From: Gammaproteobacteria bacterium
GTDB lineage: Bacteria; Pseudomonadota; Gammaproteobacteria; DSM-19610
Reading direction: 5' to 3'
Assembly: GCA_015494295.1 (NCBI GenBank)
Contig: WGBO01000015.1
Span: 1-58,787, forward strand
DNA length: 58,787 nucleotides
Below the pieces are notes generated by a model. That model searched no databases. It was not told where the DNA came from and worked only from the letters and a program-made list of their open reading frames with translations. Numbering within the stretch: position 1 is the stretch's first letter; every line of letters begins with the position of its first letter. Below, piece by piece: positions 29,497-38,815 of this stretch. The position numbers were made by a program, and so were the translations under genes.

Positions 29497-30369
29497 TCAG
29501 AAGACGGTGGCGGCGTCGAAGACGGGGCCGTCCACGCATACGCGCTTCATGGCGCTGCCTTCGGGGGTTTTGACTTCCACGACGCAACCGGCGCAGCCGC
29601 CGACGGCGCAGGCCATATATTCCTCGAGGGATACCTGGCAGGGCAGGTTGTAATCCCTGGCCATGGCGGCCACCGCGGCGAGCATGGGGTGCGGGCCGCA
29701 GGCGTATACGCTGACCTGGCGGCGTTGTTCGGGTTCCAGGGCGTCGAGCCAGTGGCGGGCGAGGTCGGTGATATAGCCTTCGTGACAGCCGGGGTAGCCT
29801 TGCAGGCTGGCCAGCCGCGAGGGGATGCCCCAGTCGTCGAGCAGCGGCATGGCGGCGATCACGCCGTCGGGGATGTCGGGCAGCATGATCTGCGAGGGAC
29901 GGGCGCTGAACGGGAAGGGCACTTCCGAGCCCATCAGCACCAGCGGGTCGCCGCTGCCGGTCTGTTTCATGTGTTCGGCCAGAAACACCATTGGCGGCAT
30001 GCCTACGCCGCCGCCCATCAGCAACGCGCGCGGGCGTTGCGGGTCGGGGGAAAACGGCTTGCCGATGGGACCCATCAGGCTGATGCGGTCACCGGCCGCG
30101 CGCTGCGCCAGCAGCCGGGTGCCCCGGCCCACGGCCTTGTAGAGAAAGTCCACCCAGCCGGCGCGCGGGTCGACGCGCATGATCGATAGTGGCCGGCGCA
30201 TTGCCAGCATCGGGTCGCAGCGCAGGTGTGCGAACTGGCCGGGTTGCGCCAGCGCGGCGCACTGCGGTGCGTGCAGGCGCAGGATGTACTGGTCGCCGTC
30301 GCAGGCCTGGTGCGACAGCACCTCGGCGTCTTCCAGGGCGATGGTGTCGCGGTGTTCCGGGTGCTTCAT
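29497..30369 (-). CDS. pyrK: PyrK-like dihydroorotate dehydrogenase electron-transfer subunit
   Basis: A 290-residue iron-sulfur flavoprotein from the ATG at 30369 ([17 protein letters not shown]). It shows the ferredoxin-reductase fold: FAD motif MRRPLSIMRV, NAD motif GGGVGMPPMVFLA, CGPHPMLAAVA, and a C-terminal [2Fe-2S] site with four cysteines (CAVGGCAGC and a fourth about 15 residues later). PyrK passes electrons from a class 1B dihydroorotate dehydrogenase to NAD+. Most gammaproteobacteria instead use the quinone-linked class 2 enzyme, so its presence in this pyr operon is notable. No pyrD is in the window. It overlaps pyrC' by four bases. Confidence 0.87.
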   Translation of the reverse strand: MKHPEHRDTIALEDAEVLSHQACDGDQYILRLHAPQCAALAQPGQFAHLRCDPMLAMRRPLSIMRVDPRAGWVDFLYKAVGRGTRLLAQRAAGDRISLMGPIGKPFSPDPQRPRALLMGGGVGMPPMVFLAEHMKQTGSGDPLVLMGSEVPFPFSARPSQIMLPDIPDGVIAAMPLLDDWGIPSRLASLQGYPGCHEGYITDLARHWLDALEPEQRRQVSVYACGPHPMLAAVAAMARDYNLPCQVSLEEYMACAVGGCAGCVVEVKTPEGSAMKRVCVDGPVFDAATVF

Positions 30370-31658
30370 GAGGACTCGCTGTCGAAGATGATGCGGCCGT
30401 CGCGCAGGGTGTAGCGAACCTGGCAGGGCATTTCCCAGCCGTTGAACGGGGTGTTCCTGCCCTGGCTGAGCAGGCTGTCGCGGTTGACCTGCCAGTGCGC
30501 GCCGGTGTCGAGAATGCAGATGTCGGCGGCTCGGCCCACGCCCAGTTCGCCATAGGGAAGCCCAAGGATTTGCGCGGGCCCGCTGGTGACGCGCGCGATG
30601 GCGTCGGCCAGCGGCAGCGCGCCGTCCTGCGCCAGTTTGAGGGTCAGGGGCAGCAGGGTGTCGATTCCCGATGCGCCGGGCTCGGTGGCCGGGAACGGCG
30701 CCAGCTTGGCGTCCGGTTCGTGCGGCTGGTGGTCGGAGCAGAGCGCGCCGAGGGTGCCGTCGCGCAACCCCGTGAGCAGTCCTTCGCGGTCGCGATGGGT
30801 GCGCAGCGGCGGAATAAGGTGGAACTCCGGGTTGAATTCCGAGGCGTCGAGTTCGGTGAGGTGCAGGTAGGGCATGGCCACGTCGGCGCTGACCGGCAGG
30901 CCGTCGAAGCGTGCGCGCGCCACCATGCGCACCGCGCGTTCGGTGGTGAGGCGGCAGAAATGGGCGCGCACGCCGGTCTGCTGGATCAGCGCCAGGTCGC
31001 GCGCCACCGCCACCGTCTCCGCGGCTTCCGGGATGCCGGGCAGGCCCAGCCGTGTCGACAGCGCGCCCTCGTGCAGGCAGCCGCCGTCGGACAGCGCCGG
31101 GTCGTCTGCGTACAGGAACACGGTGAGGTCGAAGGTGGCGGCATATTCGAAGGCGCGCCGTTGGGTGCGGGTCGAGGCGAGCGGCCGCAGGGCGTTGCTG
31201 ACACCCACGCAGCCGGCCTGTTTCAGCGCCGCCATTTCGCTCAGTTGTTCGCCGTCCAGGCCCCGGGTCAGCGCGCCCAGCGTCACCACCCGCGCCGCAT
31301 CCACCTGGGTGGCGCGGTGGCGGATCAGTTCCACCACCGCCGGCGTGTCGATCACCGGACGGGTGTCGGGCGGGCAGCACAGGGTGGTGATGCCGCGCGC
31401 GGCGGCGGCGCGGCATTCGCTGTCGATGGTGGCCTTGTGTTCCTGGCCGGGTTCGCGCAGCCGGGCGCACAGGTCCACCAGGCCGGGGATGAGGTGCAGG
31501 CCGCCGGCGTCGAGGGTGCGGTCGGCCGTGAAGCCGTCCGGCGCCGTGCCAACCGCCACGATGCGGCCGTCGGCAATGTAGAGGTCGGTGGGCGCGTCGA
31601 TGCCGTTGGCCGGGTCGAGCAGGTGCCCGCCGCTGATGTGTAGCTTCGTGTCAGCCAT
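30366..31658 (-). CDS. pyrX: Non-catalytic dihydroorotase homologue (PyrC')
   Basis: A 430-residue amidohydrolase-fold protein aligned to class I dihydroorotases. The metal motif DxHxHLREPG reads [11 protein letters not shown]: Cys64 and Arg66 replace the two zinc-binding histidines, so it should be inactive. This matches the pseudo-dihydroorotase that forms a structural complex with aspartate transcarbamoylase in Pseudomonas. It overlaps pyrB upstream by 8 bases and pyrK downstream by 4. The catalytic dihydroorotase must be encoded elsewhere in the genome. Confidence 0.92.
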   Translation of the reverse strand: MADTKLHISGGHLLDPANGIDAPTDLYIADGRIVAVGTAPDGFTADRTLDAGGLHLIPGLVDLCARLREPGQEHKATIDSECRAAAARGITTLCCPPDTRPVIDTPAVVELIRHRATQVDAARVVTLGALTRGLDGEQLSEMAALKQAGCVGVSNALRPLASTRTQRRAFEYAATFDLTVFLYADDPALSDGGCLHEGALSTRLGLPGIPEAAETVAVARDLALIQQTGVRAHFCRLTTERAVRMVARARFDGLPVSADVAMPYLHLTELDASEFNPEFHLIPPLRTHRDREGLLTGLRDGTLGALCSDHQPHEPDAKLAPFPATEPGASGIDTLLPLTLKLAQDGALPLADAIARVTSGPAQILGLPYGELGVGRAADICILDTGAHWQVNRDSLLSQGRNTPFNGWEMPCQVRYTLRDGRIIFDSESS

Positions 31659-32628
31659 GGTTGTCCTGCGCCGGGGTCGGGTGCATGGCCATGGACATCA
31701 CCGCCATGCGGGTGGCGATGCCGTAGGTGACCTGTTCGAGAATCACCGACTGCGGCCCGTCGGCGACCAGCGAGTCCATTTCCACGCCGCGGTTGATGGG
31801 GCCGGGGTGCATTACGGTGACGTCGGGCCGCGCCACCGCCAGGCGCTCGCGGGTCAGGCCGTAGAGACGGTAGTATTCGTGTTCGCTGGGCAGCATGGCT
31901 CCCTGCATGCGCTCGCGTTGCAGCCGCAGCATGATGATGACATCAGCGTCGCGAAGGCCTTCGCGCAGGTCGTGGAATACGCGCACGCCCAGCGATTCGA
32001 CGTGGGCCGGCAGCAGGGTGCGCGGCGCCACCACCCGCAGTTCGCCGACGTTGAGCAGGTTGAGGGCGTGGATCTGCGAGCGCGCCACCCGCGAGTGGGC
32101 GATGTCGCCGACGATGGCGACCGTCAGGCGCCCGAAGTCAGGCCCCTTCTCGCGGCGGATGGTGAACATGTCCAGCATCGCCTGCGTGGGATGGGCGTGG
32201 CGGCCGTCGCCGGCGTTGATGATGCTGACATGGGGCTGTGCATGACGCGCGATGAAGTGCGCGGTGCCGCTGTCGGCGTGGCGCACCACGAACATGTCGA
32301 CGTGCATGGCCTCGATGTTGCGCAGGGTATCCAGCAGGGTTTCGCCCTTGACGGTGGCCGAAGCGTTGACGTTGATGTTCAGCACGTCGGCCGACAGGCG
32401 CTTGGCGGCCAGCTCGAAGGTGGTGCGGGTGCGGGTGCTGGCTTCGAAGAACAGGTTGACGATGGTGCGGCCGCGCAGCAGCGGCACCTTCTTGATCGAC
32501 TGCTCGGTGACCCCGGCGAAGGACTCGGCGGTGTCGAGGATTTCGGTGAGCAGCGCGCGGTTCAGGCCCTCGATGGACAGGAAGTGGCGGAGTCGCCCGT
32601 CTTCGCCGATTTGCAGGTTGCCGCTCAT
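31651..32628 (-). CDS. pyrB: Aspartate carbamoyltransferase catalytic subunit
   Basis: A 325-residue enzyme that condenses carbamoyl phosphate with aspartate in pyrimidine synthesis. The carbamoyl-phosphate site [18 protein letters not shown], the HPTQAMLDM motif and [13 protein letters not shown] are present. The start is the ATG at 32628 ([18 protein letters not shown]), overlapping the pyrR stop by four bases. The adjoining pseudo-dihydroorotase indicates the Pseudomonas-type PyrB-PyrC' dodecamer rather than a PyrBI complex; no pyrI is seen. Confidence 0.97.
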   Translation of the reverse strand: MSGNLQIGEDGRLRHFLSIEGLNRALLTEILDTAESFAGVTEQSIKKVPLLRGRTIVNLFFEASTRTRTTFELAAKRLSADVLNINVNASATVKGETLLDTLRNIEAMHVDMFVVRHADSGTAHFIARHAQPHVSIINAGDGRHAHPTQAMLDMFTIRREKGPDFGRLTVAIVGDIAHSRVARSQIHALNLLNVGELRVVAPRTLLPAHVESLGVRVFHDLREGLRDADVIIMLRLQRERMQGAMLPSEHEYYRLYGLTRERLAVARPDVTVMHPGPINRGVEMDSLVADGPQSVILEQVTYGIATRMAVMSMAMHPTPAQDNHG

Positions 32629-33125
32629 TCGACGTGCTTGACCTCCAGGCACAGGGGCGCGGGGCCGCTCAGCTTGACGTGCTCGTGGTCGCCCAGCTTC
32701 ATGTGCAGGCCGCTGACTGCCGCCTCGATGGGCAGTTCGCGGCCGTCGCGCTCGACCAGCACCGCGAGGCTGATGGAGGCCGGACGTCCGTAGTCGAACA
32801 GCTCGTTCATGGCGGCGCGGATGGTGCGGCCGGTGTGCAGCACGTCGTCGACCAGAATGATATGGCGGTCGTCCACCGAGAACGGCAGTTGCGAGGGCCG
32901 TACCTGCGGGTTCATGCCGATGCGGGTGAAATCGTCGCGGTAGAACGAGATGTCCAGTTCACCGGGCGGCGCCTCGATGCCGAGCAACGGGTGCAGTTGC
33001 TGCGCCACCCACACGCCGCCGGTGTGGATGCCCACCATGGCGGTGTGTTCGTCGATGTTCAGGCGTTCACGCAAGGCCCCGGCCATCTGTTCGATCAGGG
33101 CTGGAATATCGTGTGTGTCGTTCAA
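32625..33125 (-). CDS. pyrR: PyrR bifunctional regulator/uracil phosphoribosyltransferase
   Basis: A 166-residue phosphoribosyltransferase-fold protein with [25 protein letters not shown] and the PRPP-binding motif [17 protein letters not shown]. In Gram-positives PyrR is an RNA-binding attenuator of pyr genes; in Pseudomonas-type operons its regulatory role is different and less clear. The start is assigned as TTG at 33125 ([13 protein letters not shown]), which overlaps the ruvX stop codon (TTGA) and gives the normal protein length; no ATG lies nearby before the conserved core. Confidence 0.92.
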   Translation of the reverse strand: MNDTHDIPALIEQMAGALRERLNIDEHTAMVGIHTGGVWVAQQLHPLLGIEAPPGELDISFYRDDFTRIGMNPQVRPSQLPFSVDDRHIILVDDVLHTGRTIRAAMNELFDYGRPASISLAVLVERDGRELPIEAAVSGLHMKLGDHEHVKLSGPAPLCLEVKHVE

Positions 33126-33547
33126 TGGTTCGGCTCTTGTTGTAACCAGTCCTGCAGGATGATCTGCGCCGCCAGCGGGTCGATGTCCGTGCCGGCCTGC
33201 TCGCGGGCGCTGAGCCGGCTCTCCACCACCCAGGAACTCAGTCGCTCGTCTGCCGGGTGCACCGGCAGATGGTAGCGTCCCTCGAGCTGGCGGCAGAATC
33301 GGCGTGCCGCGTGGGTCATGTCCTGCTCGGCGCCGTCCATATGATACGGGATTCCGACCACCAGTGCGCCCGGTTTCCATTCCTCGATCAGGCGCGTGAC
33401 GGCCGGCCAGTCGGGTTTGCCGTCGCGCGCGCGGATGGTGGTGAGCGGCGTCGCCGAGCGGGTCAGTCGCTGGCCGACGGCAACGCCGATGCGGCGGCGC
33501 CCGTAGTCGAAGCCGAGCAGGGTTTCGTTGTTGCTGTCGGCGCTCAT
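33122..33547 (-). CDS. ruvX: RuvX/YqgF-family Holliday-junction-resolvase-like nuclease
   Basis: A 141-residue RNase H-fold protein with GFDYGRRRIGVAVGQ at the N-terminus, LVVGIPYHMDG and DERLSS, the family's acidic catalytic residues. In E. coli YqgF is an essential protein in 16S rRNA 5'-end processing. The ATG at 33547 overlaps the algH stop by one base (TGATG), so it belongs to the same long leftward operon. Confidence 0.95.
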   Translation of the reverse strand: MSADSNNETLLGFDYGRRRIGVAVGQRLTRSATPLTTIRARDGKPDWPAVTRLIEEWKPGALVVGIPYHMDGAEQDMTHAARRFCRQLEGRYHLPVHPADERLSSWVVESRLSAREQAGTDIDPLAAQIILQDWLQQEPNH

Positions 33548-34107
33548 CAGGCGTGGCCGGCGTCTCCGGACAGCAGGTCCAGGTCCACGCCCAGCGTCGC
33601 GGCGGCTGCCTTCCAGCGCTCCGGCGCCGGTCGGCCAAACAGGATGTCGGGATCCGCCGGGCCGCTCAGCCAGGCATTGTCGGCCAGTTCCTGCTCCAGT
33701 TGCCCGGCGCCCCAGCCGGCGTAGCCCAGCGCCACCAGCACCCGTTCCGGCCCTTCGTCGCGGGCGATGGCCTGCAGCACGTCCAGCGAGGAGGTGACGC
33801 CGATGCGATCGGTGACCTTCATCGTGGCCTCCCACTCGCCCAGCGGGCTGTGCAGCACGAAGCCGCGTTCCGGTTGCACCGGGCCGCCGAGGTACACCGG
33901 CACCTGGCGCGCCTGCGGGCTGGCCTCGTGGATGTCGATGTGGGAGAAGATTTCGCCGAGCGTCATGTCCAGCGGCCGGTTGATGACCAGCCCCATGGCG
34001 CCTTCCTCGTTGTGTTCGCAGATATAGGTCACGGAATGGAAGAAGTTCGGGTCTTCCAGGCCGGGCATGGCGATGAGGAACTGGTTGGTGAGGAAGGTTC
34101 CACTCAT
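33547..34107 (-). CDS. algH: AlgH/YqgE family protein (UPF0301)
   Basis: A 186-residue soluble protein with the family's [43 protein letters not shown] and [13 protein letters not shown] blocks, all conserved. AlgH was named for an effect on alginate production in Pseudomonas, but the molecular function is unknown. It is next to ruvX in most gammaproteobacteria, and 48 bases downstream of tonB here. Confidence 0.95.
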   Translation of the reverse strand: MSGTFLTNQFLIAMPGLEDPNFFHSVTYICEHNEEGAMGLVINRPLDMTLGEIFSHIDIHEASPQARQVPVYLGGPVQPERGFVLHSPLGEWEATMKVTDRIGVTSSLDVLQAIARDEGPERVLVALGYAGWGAGQLEQELADNAWLSGPADPDILFGRPAPERWKAAAATLGVDLDLLSGDAGHA

Positions 34108-34155
34108 GGCGCTAGTATCCTGTAGCGCACCACGGAGTACAAGCGGGGCAGCGGC

Positions 34156-35022
34156 TCAGGGCCGTGTCGACAGCCGGTTGCTGCTGGAGAAAATCCAGGT
34201 GCGGGTGATGTAGAGGATGTCGTTGTCCTTGCGGATGCTCTCCGGGAAGGGCGCAAACGGTGCCGCCAGCTTGACGATGCGCACCGCCGCGTCGTCGAGG
34301 ATCTTGTGCCCGGAGGGCTTGAGGATGGTGATGTTGCGCACGCTGCCGTCCGGGTACACCGCCACCTCCACGATCAGCTTGCCGGACAGGCCCTGGCGGC
34401 GCGCGGCGTCGGGATAGTTGAGCTGCCCGACCCGTTCCACCTTGTGCACCCAGTCGCGCATGTAGCTGGCGTAGCGCGCTTCACGCGTGCTGGCGGTGAT
34501 GTGGGCGCCGTTCAGGCGTTTGGAATAGATCAGCGCGTTCTGCTGGATGCTCTCGTTCAGCGACAGCATCTCGCGACTGCGGTTGATGATGTCGGCGGCG
34601 CTGGGCTTTTCCGGTTTCTCCTGCGGCTGTTCGGCCTTGCGGGTCTTGCGCGGACTCTCACGGCGCGTCAGCAGCGGCGTTTCATCCGGGCGCGGCCCGG
34701 CACTCGCCGCGGTCTTTGCCTGTGCCTGCATCTGCTGGCGTGCCTTCACCTTTTCGGTGGTATTGCCGGCGCCCTGCTGGCTGGATTCGGCCAGGTAGTC
34801 GTACTCCTCCGGCGGCAGTTCGTGGCTCGGGTTGACCACGGTGATGTCCAGAGTGGGCAACGGGTCGTCCTGCGGCGAACGCTCGAAGGGGTTGAAACTG
34901 ATGCCGAGTATCACCAGGGCGTGAAAAGCCGTGGCGATGAACAGCGTCAGCGCCAGCCGGTCGGTGGTCGGGGCCTCCAGCGGGGCCTGTGCGGTTGCGT
35001 TCACGTCGTGTGTCCGGGGCAT
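34156..35022 (-). CDS. tonB: TonB-family energy transducer
   Basis: A 288-residue protein with one N-terminal membrane helix (about residues 23-43, LALTLFIATAFHALVILGIS), a charged linker containing KTRKAEQPQEKPEKP, and a C-terminal TonB domain (YPDAARRQGLSGKLIVEVAV, then DGSVRNITILKPSGH). It links the inner-membrane ExbBD motor to outer-membrane receptors, but no exbB or exbD is adjacent. In Pseudomonas aeruginosa the tonB3 gene in this location affects twitching, which fits the pil genes next door. The linker is less proline-rich than in classical TonB. Confidence 0.9.
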   Translation of the reverse strand: MPRTHDVNATAQAPLEAPTTDRLALTLFIATAFHALVILGISFNPFERSPQDDPLPTLDITVVNPSHELPPEEYDYLAESSQQGAGNTTEKVKARQQMQAQAKTAASAGPRPDETPLLTRRESPRKTRKAEQPQEKPEKPSAADIINRSREMLSLNESIQQNALIYSKRLNGAHITASTREARYASYMRDWVHKVERVGQLNYPDAARRQGLSGKLIVEVAVYPDGSVRNITILKPSGHKILDDAAVRIVKLAAPFAPFPESIRKDNDILYITRTWIFSSSNRLSTRP

Positions 35023-35067
35023 TCCATGGCTTGCATCATGCAGAAATCATACCGGAAACGGGCCGGT

Positions 35068-36108
35068 TCAGGGGTGTGGCGGCACGACTTCCACGGCTTT
35101 CCAGTCCGGGTCGAACACCAGCCGCTGCGCCAGTGCCGGCGTCACCCGGGCGATGTTGTCGTCGCCGATCAGCAAAACGTCGCTGACGCCCATGTTGACC
35201 GCGATTTCGCGCCAGCGTTCCGTGCCGGCCACGAACAACGCGGTGGCGGCGGCGTCGGCCAGCGCCGGGTCGTCGGCGATCACCGTGACCGAGCGTGCGC
35301 CGCGCGCGGGGTAGCCGCTGCGCGGATCGAGGATGTGGTGGTAGCGCTGTCCCTTCCAGGTGAAATAGCGCTCGTAGTTGCCGGAGGTGAACACGCAGCC
35401 GGCGCCGGTCATTTCCAGCGTGGCGAGGGTGCCGACGCCCGAGGGGTGGCGCACGCCGATACGCCAGGGCTTGCCGCTGCGGCTGCCGCGCAGGCACAGG
35501 TCGCCGCCCGCGTTGACGATGAAGTTGCGGATGCCGCGCGCGGCCAGCAGGTCGACGCCGCGTCCCACCGAGTAGCCCTTGGCGAAGCCGCCGAAATCGA
35601 GGCGTGCGTGGGGGTTGTCGCTGCGCACCGTCTCGCCCTCGATATGCAGTTGCAGGGTGGAGGGCTTGTGCGCCAGCCACGCCTCGATCTGCTTCGCGGA
35701 CGGCGGCGGCCGGTCCGGCGGCAGATCCTGCTGAAAGCCCCACAGCGCCAGAAGTTCGCCGATGGCGGGGTTGAACAGGCCGTCGCTGCGGCGTTCGAAG
35801 TCCTGCGCCATGCGGATCAGCATGACGATGGACGGATCGGTGCGCCAGGGCTTGCCGGCGGCGATGGCACGGTTGAGATCGTCGAGCGCGCCGCGCTGCC
35901 AGGCGTGCCAGTCGCGGTGCTGCTGCTGGTAGAGGGCGTCCACCGCCCGCACCGCGTCGCGGGCCTGCGCGCGGTCGGCGCCGGCGATACTGATGTCGAT
36001 AAGGGTGCCGAAGGCGAACAGTTGCTGGCGGTAGACCTCGTCAGCGGGCGGTTGCGGCCCGCAGGCCGCCAGCGCCAGTCCCAGCAGCAACAGCAGTGTG
36101 GCGCGCAT
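35068..36108 (-). CDS. apbE: FAD:protein FMN transferase (ApbE), lipoprotein
   Basis: A 346-residue lipoprotein: MRATLLLLLGLALAACGPQP contains the lipobox LAAC with Cys16 as lipid site. It has the ApbE motifs DFGGFAKGYSVGRGVD, NAGGDLCLRG, TSGNYERYF and HILDPRSGYPA. ApbE attaches FMN covalently to a threonine in extracytoplasmic flavoproteins such as NqrB, NqrC and RnfG; no such target is in the window. It separates gshB and tonB, which are neighbours in Pseudomonas, and is 2 bases from gshB. Confidence 0.95.
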   Translation of the reverse strand: MRATLLLLLGLALAACGPQPPADEVYRQQLFAFGTLIDISIAGADRAQARDAVRAVDALYQQQHRDWHAWQRGALDDLNRAIAAGKPWRTDPSIVMLIRMAQDFERRSDGLFNPAIGELLALWGFQQDLPPDRPPPSAKQIEAWLAHKPSTLQLHIEGETVRSDNPHARLDFGGFAKGYSVGRGVDLLAARGIRNFIVNAGGDLCLRGSRSGKPWRIGVRHPSGVGTLATLEMTGAGCVFTSGNYERYFTWKGQRYHHILDPRSGYPARGARSVTVIADDPALADAAATALFVAGTERWREIAVNMGVSDVLLIGDDNIARVTPALAQRLVFDPDWKAVEVVPPHP

Positions 36109-36110
36109 GT

Positions 36111-37067
36111 TCAGGCGCGCGCCGCCAGGCGGGCCTCGATGGCGTCCATGAGGTCGGAGGCGATGTCGAGGTCGTACAGCCGGTCCAGTTCGCGGATGCA
36201 GGTGGGGCTGGTTACGTTGATTTCGGTGAGGTAATCGCCGATCACGTCCAGGCCAACGAACAGCAGGCCGCGTCGGCGCAGCTCCGGGGCCACCTGCGTG
36301 CAGATCCAGCGGTCGCGCTCGCTGAGTGGCACGCCCTCGCCGCGCCCGCCGGCGGCCAGGTTGCCGCGGGTTTCGCCGCGGGCCGGGATCCGCGCCAGCG
36401 CCCAGGGCACCGGTTCGCCATCGATCACCAGGATGCGCTTGTCGCCGGCGCTGATTTCGGGAATGAATTTCTGCGCCATGGCGGTGCGGCGACCGTGGTC
36501 GGTGAGGGTTTCCAGGATCACGCTGATATTCGGGTCGTCGGTGGTGACGCGGAAGATCGAGGCGCCGCCCATTGCGTCCAGCGGCTTGAGGATGATGTCC
36601 CCGTGCTCGTCGAGAAAGCTGCGCAGGCGCGCCGGATCACGGGCCACCAGGTTCGGGGCGCAGCACTGTGGAAACCAGGTGGCAAACAGCTTTTCGTTGC
36701 AGTTTCGCAGGGACTCGGGGCGGTTGACGACCATTAGCCCCTGTTTTTCCGCCTGTTCGAGCAGGTAGGTGGTGTACAGAAACTCCATGTCCAGGGGCGG
36801 ATCCTTGCGCATCAGCACCACGTCGAGGTCCGTCAGCGGCCGTTCGTCGCGCCCGGAGAGCGCGAACCAGTCGTGGTCACGGTCGAAAACCTCCAGTTCG
36901 CGAAGGCTGGCGGACACCTGGCCGTCGCGCTGGCTGAGATCCGACTGTTCCATGTAGAAGAGCTCCCAGCCCCGCCGTCGGGCGGCCAGCAGCATGGCGA
37001 AGCTGCTGTCCTTGTAGGTTTTTATGGACTGGATGGGGTCCATCACGATACCCAGGCGGATCGTCAT
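36111..37067 (-). CDS. gshB: Glutathione synthetase
   Basis: A 318-residue ATP-grasp enzyme that adds glycine to gamma-glutamylcysteine. Motifs include LGIVMDPIQSIKTYKDSSFAML at the N-terminus, KPLDAMGGASIFR (ATP site), EISAGDKRILVIDGE and FVGLDVIGDYLTEINVTSPT. The ATG at 37067 (MTIRLG) is used because homology begins there. It is the first gene of the leftward operon ending in pyrK and diverges from pilG over a 207-base space that probably holds both promoters. Confidence 0.97.
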   Translation of the reverse strand: MTIRLGIVMDPIQSIKTYKDSSFAMLLAARRRGWELFYMEQSDLSQRDGQVSASLRELEVFDRDHDWFALSGRDERPLTDLDVVLMRKDPPLDMEFLYTTYLLEQAEKQGLMVVNRPESLRNCNEKLFATWFPQCCAPNLVARDPARLRSFLDEHGDIILKPLDAMGGASIFRVTTDDPNISVILETLTDHGRRTAMAQKFIPEISAGDKRILVIDGEPVPWALARIPARGETRGNLAAGGRGEGVPLSERDRWICTQVAPELRRRGLLFVGLDVIGDYLTEINVTSPTCIRELDRLYDLDIASDLMDAIEARLAARA

Positions 37068-37274
37068 CGGGGCTCCTCGAGGACCGGCGCGGCTGGCCGG
37101 AATGTGAACGAATTCATGAATGTAAAGTTTACTGGTCAACGGACGATAGAAGCCAGTAGCCGCGATTGTATCGCAATTTTGTCGGCAAAACGGGTGCTTG
37201 GAGTCTGCCGCACGCCACGAAGGGAAGCGCAGGCCATAAGCCGGGCGAGATAAAGAACACCAGGTGGGAGTCGT

Positions 37275-37739
37275 ATGGAAACCGTTACGGATTCGATAGA
37301 CGCAGTAGACATGGATATTGCAAGCGAAGCGGAAGAAAACAGTACGCCGGAGCCGTCAGCGGACGGTTTTGCCGGTCTCAAGGTGATGGTGATCGACGAT
37401 TCGAAAACCATTCGTCGTACCGCGGAAACCCTGCTGAAAAAGGCGGGTTGCGACGTGGTGACGGCCACCGACGGCTTCGAGGCGCTGGCCAAGATCGCCG
37501 ATGAGAAGCCGGCCATTATCTTCGTCGATATCATGATGCCGCGCCTAGATGGTTACCAGACCTGCGCGCTGATCAAGAACAACCAGGTGTTCAAGGATAC
37601 GCCGGTTGTGATGTTGTCGAGCAAGGACGGCCTTTTCGATCGCGCACGCGGTCGTATCGTCGGGTCCGACCAGTACCTGACCAAACCCTTTACCAAAGAT
37701 GAATTGCTGGGGGCGATCCGCGAACACGTGAATTCGTGA
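37275..37739 (+). CDS. pilG: Pil-Chp response regulator PilG
   Basis: A 154-residue single-domain response regulator with a 35-residue acidic N-terminal extension. Receiver residues: the acidic pair in VMVIDDSK, phospho-acceptor Asp85 in IFVDIMMPRLDG, and Lys in LTKPF. Phosphorylated by ChpA, PilG promotes pilus extension and, in Pseudomonas, cAMP synthesis through CyaB. It is the first gene of the pilGHIJK-chpABC set, 207 bases from divergent gshB, exactly as in Pseudomonas. Confidence 0.95.
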   Translation: METVTDSIDAVDMDIASEAEENSTPEPSADGFAGLKVMVIDDSKTIRRTAETLLKKAGCDVVTATDGFEALAKIADEKPAIIFVDIMMPRLDGYQTCALIKNNQVFKDTPVVMLSSKDGLFDRARGRIVGSDQYLTKPFTKDELLGAIREHVNS

Positions 37740-37814
37740 GGGTCGTTCCCGGGCATGACGCCGCAGCCGGCGTGCTCGTGACCGAGCAGTACTCAACCCG
37801 AGGGGAAGAAAGAA

Positions 37815-38183
37815 ATGGCACAAATTCTGATTGTAGATGACTCACCGACCGAAGCCCACATTCTCAAGGGCATGCTCGAGAAAAACGGTTTCGATATCGA
37901 AACCGCCGAGAACGGCGCCGAGGGCATCGAGCGGGCCCGGGAACTGAAACCCGACCTGATTCTGATGGACGTGGTGATGCCGGGCCTGAACGGTTTTCAG
38001 GCCACGCGCCAGTTGACCAAGGATTCCGAAACCGCGGACATCCCGGTGATCATCGTCACCACCAAGGACCAGGAAACCGATCGGGTCTGGGGGCTGCGTC
38101 AGGGCGCCAAGGATTTCCTCACCAAGCCGGTGACGGAAAAGAACCTGATGGAAAAGATCAACGCGATCCTGGCGGCCGCCTGA
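37815..38183 (+). CDS. pilH: Pil-Chp response regulator PilH
   Basis: A 122-residue single receiver domain: ILIVDDSPTE, phospho-acceptor Asp52 in LILMDVVMPGLNG, and Lys in FLTKPVTEKNL. PilH opposes PilG, acting as a phosphate sink or as the regulator favouring retraction through PilT. A strong GAGGGGAAG ribosome site precedes the ATG, which would give high expression. It lies 75 bases after pilG and 11 before pilI. Confidence 0.95.
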   Translation: MAQILIVDDSPTEAHILKGMLEKNGFDIETAENGAEGIERARELKPDLILMDVVMPGLNGFQATRQLTKDSETADIPVIIVTTKDQETDRVWGLRQGAKDFLTKPVTEKNLMEKINAILAAA

Positions 38184-38194
38184 GGAACAGCGAG

Positions 38195-38740
38195 ATGCCT
38201 GCACAAGACTTCGATACGCCACTCCAGTGGCTGGTGTATCTGGAACAGCGCTGCCTCGAGCACGCGCACGGATTGCCTCAACAGGAAGAGGGCGACGACG
38301 AATGGATCGGGATCGGTTTTCGTCTTGGCGGCCTCAACCTGGTGGCGCCCCTCGGAGAGGTGGCGGAAATCCTCACGCCCCCGGCACTGTCCAGGGTGCC
38401 GCGCACCAAGGCCTGGGTGTGCGGCATCGCCAATGTGCGCGGCAACCTGATGCCCATCATGGACCTGCAGGGTTACCTGCACGACCGCCCCGCCGCCATC
38501 AACCGCCGCAGCCGCATCCTGGTGGTCAACCACAAGGGTGTCTACTCCGGGCTGGTGGTGGACGCGGTGCTCGGTCTGCGCCATTTCAGGGACGAACAGC
38601 GTTGCGATGAACTGCCGGGCGACGATGAAAAGATTCATCCCTATCTCAAGCACGGTTTCCGCGCCGGCGGCGAGTTGTGGGGCGTATTCAGTATGTACGA
38701 CCTGGCGGAGACGCCACAGTTTTTGCAGGCCGCGGTGTAG
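38195..38740 (+). CDS. pilI: CheW-like adaptor PilI
   Basis: A 181-residue CheW-domain protein that couples the PilJ receptor to the ChpA kinase. It shows the CheW segments FRLGGLNLVAPLGEVAEIL, VCGIANVRGNLMPIMDL and ILVVNHKGVYSGLVVDAVLG. An N-terminal stretch of about 30 residues precedes the domain. It is between pilH and the receptor gene, the fixed order for this pathway. Confidence 0.94.
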   Translation: MPAQDFDTPLQWLVYLEQRCLEHAHGLPQQEEGDDEWIGIGFRLGGLNLVAPLGEVAEILTPPALSRVPRTKAWVCGIANVRGNLMPIMDLQGYLHDRPAAINRRSRILVVNHKGVYSGLVVDAVLGLRHFRDEQRCDELPGDDEKIHPYLKHGFRAGGELWGVFSMYDLAETPQFLQAAV

Positions 38741-38815
38741 CGGTTTTGCCGGTTTTGGTTTTGCAGTAATCCGATTGGGGAAAGACGATCAGCTGATTAG
38801 GTCAGGAGACAAAGC

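Noticed and set aside
37105..37125. Palindrome GAATTCATGAATG between gshB and pilG as an operator
   Set aside because: Short, AT-rich and without a recognised regulator consensus; no support beyond its symmetry.
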